5,713 nt of DNA, taken from assembly GCA_030433395.1 (NCBI GenBank), contig JAUILX010000073.1, positions 1 through 5,713 on the forward strand, given 5' to 3'. The notes beneath the pieces were generated by a model that saw only the letters and a list, made by a program, of their open reading frames with translations, did not search any database and was not told the DNA's origin. The DNA comes from Chlamydiia bacterium. GTDB taxonomy: Bacteria > Chlamydiota > Chlamydiia > Chlamydiales > JACKPQ01. The position numbers were made by a program, and so were the translations under genes. This document shows positions 4,563 through 5,713 of the stretch, in pieces (position 1 is the stretch's first letter; the number at the start of each line of letters is the position of its first letter).

Positions 4563-5713
4563 ATGACAAACACAGATGAATTAGATGATACTTTTAGTGA
4601 AGCTCAATTATTTTTATCTCGTAAAATTTCACATCTATTAAGCAAAAATAAAACGCTTGAACCTTGGTCTTATCAGCTGCAATCACTGCTCATTTCATCG
4701 CTTAAGCTTGAGTTTCAAAAGCGTTTCCCAAAGCAGCATTTAAGCGGACCTGTCATCCAAAAAGTGTATGAAAAGGTGTCGTATTTTTATGAATTAATTG
4801 GGCGCCATCAAAGCCTGCTTTCTGCAAAAGGCAGGCTTGATCTTGATGCCATCATTCGCTATCACTTAAAGAGATGCGACCGCAAGCCACGCTCTGCGAT
4901 TCAAGTTGCAATGCATATAGCATTTAAGGTTAGAGAATGGGTCGCAACAGTTGAAGGTCGCCATTGCTCGATCGAACATTTACACAAGCGCATATGGTCA
5001 GCTTACAAAAACATCTGCAATCCAACAACGCCTTTGCAGCCTTGTGAAATTGATGACATCGATCGGTGGATTATCAAACACCAAATCTCGATTTTATCTT
5101 GCGAAGAAATCATCACTGAGCGCCAATTACGCAATAAGCTGTATCAAACATTTCAGACTTTAAAGGCTCAATCTGCTGAAACTTTTTCTGATGATTGTAC
5201 ACTCATTGCAGCTCACCTTTATAGCCAAGCTCACCAAAGGGCAAAAGCTCCTGCAATGACCGATCTCGAGCAAAGATCACTGACTCATTTTGTAGCGTGC
5301 CAAATCCACTCAAGGCATACCAACCCGGGCTCTGAGTTAAAATTGCTCGAGCTTAAAGAGACTCAAGGTATTTGTGAAATTGGTCGCAGACTTTGTTCTC
5401 TTTATCCCCTTGCACTGAAATTACCAAAAAACGTCAGCGAAGAAAAACTCAAAAGCGCCATTAACTATACCTATGCACTCGCCTCTGGCCATATCCTTCC
5501 AGCTTGCCCCATTCTCGACACATCCATTTACGCACTTCTAAACGCACAAGTCATTGCGCTTATGGGTCAAAAGTTACCTCCCTCGCCTGAAGAGGTCGCG
5601 GCCTTGCTTCTTAAATTATTCGAGTGTACTAAACACCTGCCTGTTATCGAAGAGCCTTCTGCAGTTTTATGGCACGAACTTATCGCTCAAACTACACCCC
5701 AGCTACAGCAACC
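4563..5713 (+). CDS. Unrecognised protein, at least 383 residues (3' end outside window)
   Basis: An uninterrupted frame begins at ATG 4563 and runs 383 codons to the window edge without a stop. An in-frame TAA at 4539-4541, with no other start between, makes 4563 the only sensible start; the next in-frame Met is residue 117. No Shine-Dalgarno sequence precedes it. I do not recognise a family. The product starts with an acidic segment (MTNTDELDDTFSEAQ), has no signal peptide or clear membrane segment, and looks mostly helical. It is basic around 101-124 (HLKRCDRKPR, FKVREW) and has about eleven scattered cysteines (for example 105, 135, 152, 161, 180, 212, 246, 271, 278, 315, 355) and many histidines, but no regular zinc-finger spacing that I can defend. 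Codon use resembles its neighbours, so it does not look newly acquired. It diverges from ssb. The frame's length, sensible composition and promoter-like upstream region support a real gene. Confidence 0.85.
   Translation, partial: MTNTDELDDTFSEAQLFLSRKISHLLSKNKTLEPWSYQLQSLLISSLKLEFQKRFPKQHLSGPVIQKVYEKVSYFYELIGRHQSLLSAKGRLDLDAIIRYHLKRCDRKPRSAIQVAMHIAFKVREWVATVEGRHCSIEHLHKRIWSAYKNICNPTTPLQPCEIDDIDRWIIKHQISILSCEEIITERQLRNKLYQTFQTLKAQSAETFSDDCTLIAAHLYSQAHQRAKAPAMTDLEQRSLTHFVACQIHSRHTNPGSELKLLELKETQGICEIGRRLCSLYPLALKLPKNVSEEKLKSAINYTYALASGHILPACPILDTSIYALLNAQVIALMGQKLPPSPEEVAALLLKLFECTKHLPVIEEPSAVLWHELIAQTTPQLQQ

Noticed and set aside
4951..5163. 70-codon + strand frame inside the long unrecognised gene
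   Set aside because: It is an out-of-frame shadow of the 4563-5713 frame, which is much longer and continuous.

Overview
The window looks like part of a chromosome of a Chlamydiae-phylum bacterium, more likely an environmental (amoeba-associated) lineage than the family Chlamydiaceae. The main reason is the adjacent, co-directional ssb-pepA pair, an order I recall from Chlamydia (CT044-CT045 in C. trachomatis). The IS66-type insertion sequence and the glycosyltransferase family 9 (heptosyltransferase-like) gene would be out of place in Chlamydiaceae but fit the larger environmental genomes. The phylum is an inference from gene order and general protein character; the species is not determined.

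Left edge (1-475), mobile DNA: the last 82 codons of an IS66-family transposase run in from the left on the + strand and are followed by a plausible IS66 right terminal repeat ending at 285. About 20 bp further on is a 165-bp non-coding element (306-470). It has 17-bp imperfect terminal inverted repeats and a perfect 5-bp direct repeat (TAATA) on both sides, the layout of a MITE. Bases 476-579 hold nothing I can assign.

Centre (580-4503), a minus-strand gene row read from right to left: ssb (single-stranded DNA-binding protein), then after 22 bp pepA (M17 leucyl aminopeptidase), then with an 8-base overlap an RluA/RluD-type 23S rRNA pseudouridine synthase, then after about 100 bp of leader a WaaC-like GT9 glycosyltransferase. 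ssb has a recognisable sigma70-type promoter (TTGATG-17 bp-CATAAT) and a strong GGAGG ribosome binding site. Together these place its start at 4443 rather than at the upstream ATG at 4476. ssb, pepA and the pseudouridine synthase probably form one transcript. The glycosyltransferase is 160 bp away and may be transcribed separately. No strong terminator is visible anywhere in the row.

Right edge (4563-5713): diverging from ssb on the + strand is a long open reading frame of at least 383 codons with no stop before the window ends. It is a soluble, mainly helical-looking, cysteine- and histidine-containing protein that I do not recognise. It is the least explained gene here. The intergenic space between it and ssb is very AT-rich and contains a perfect 12-bp AT palindrome.
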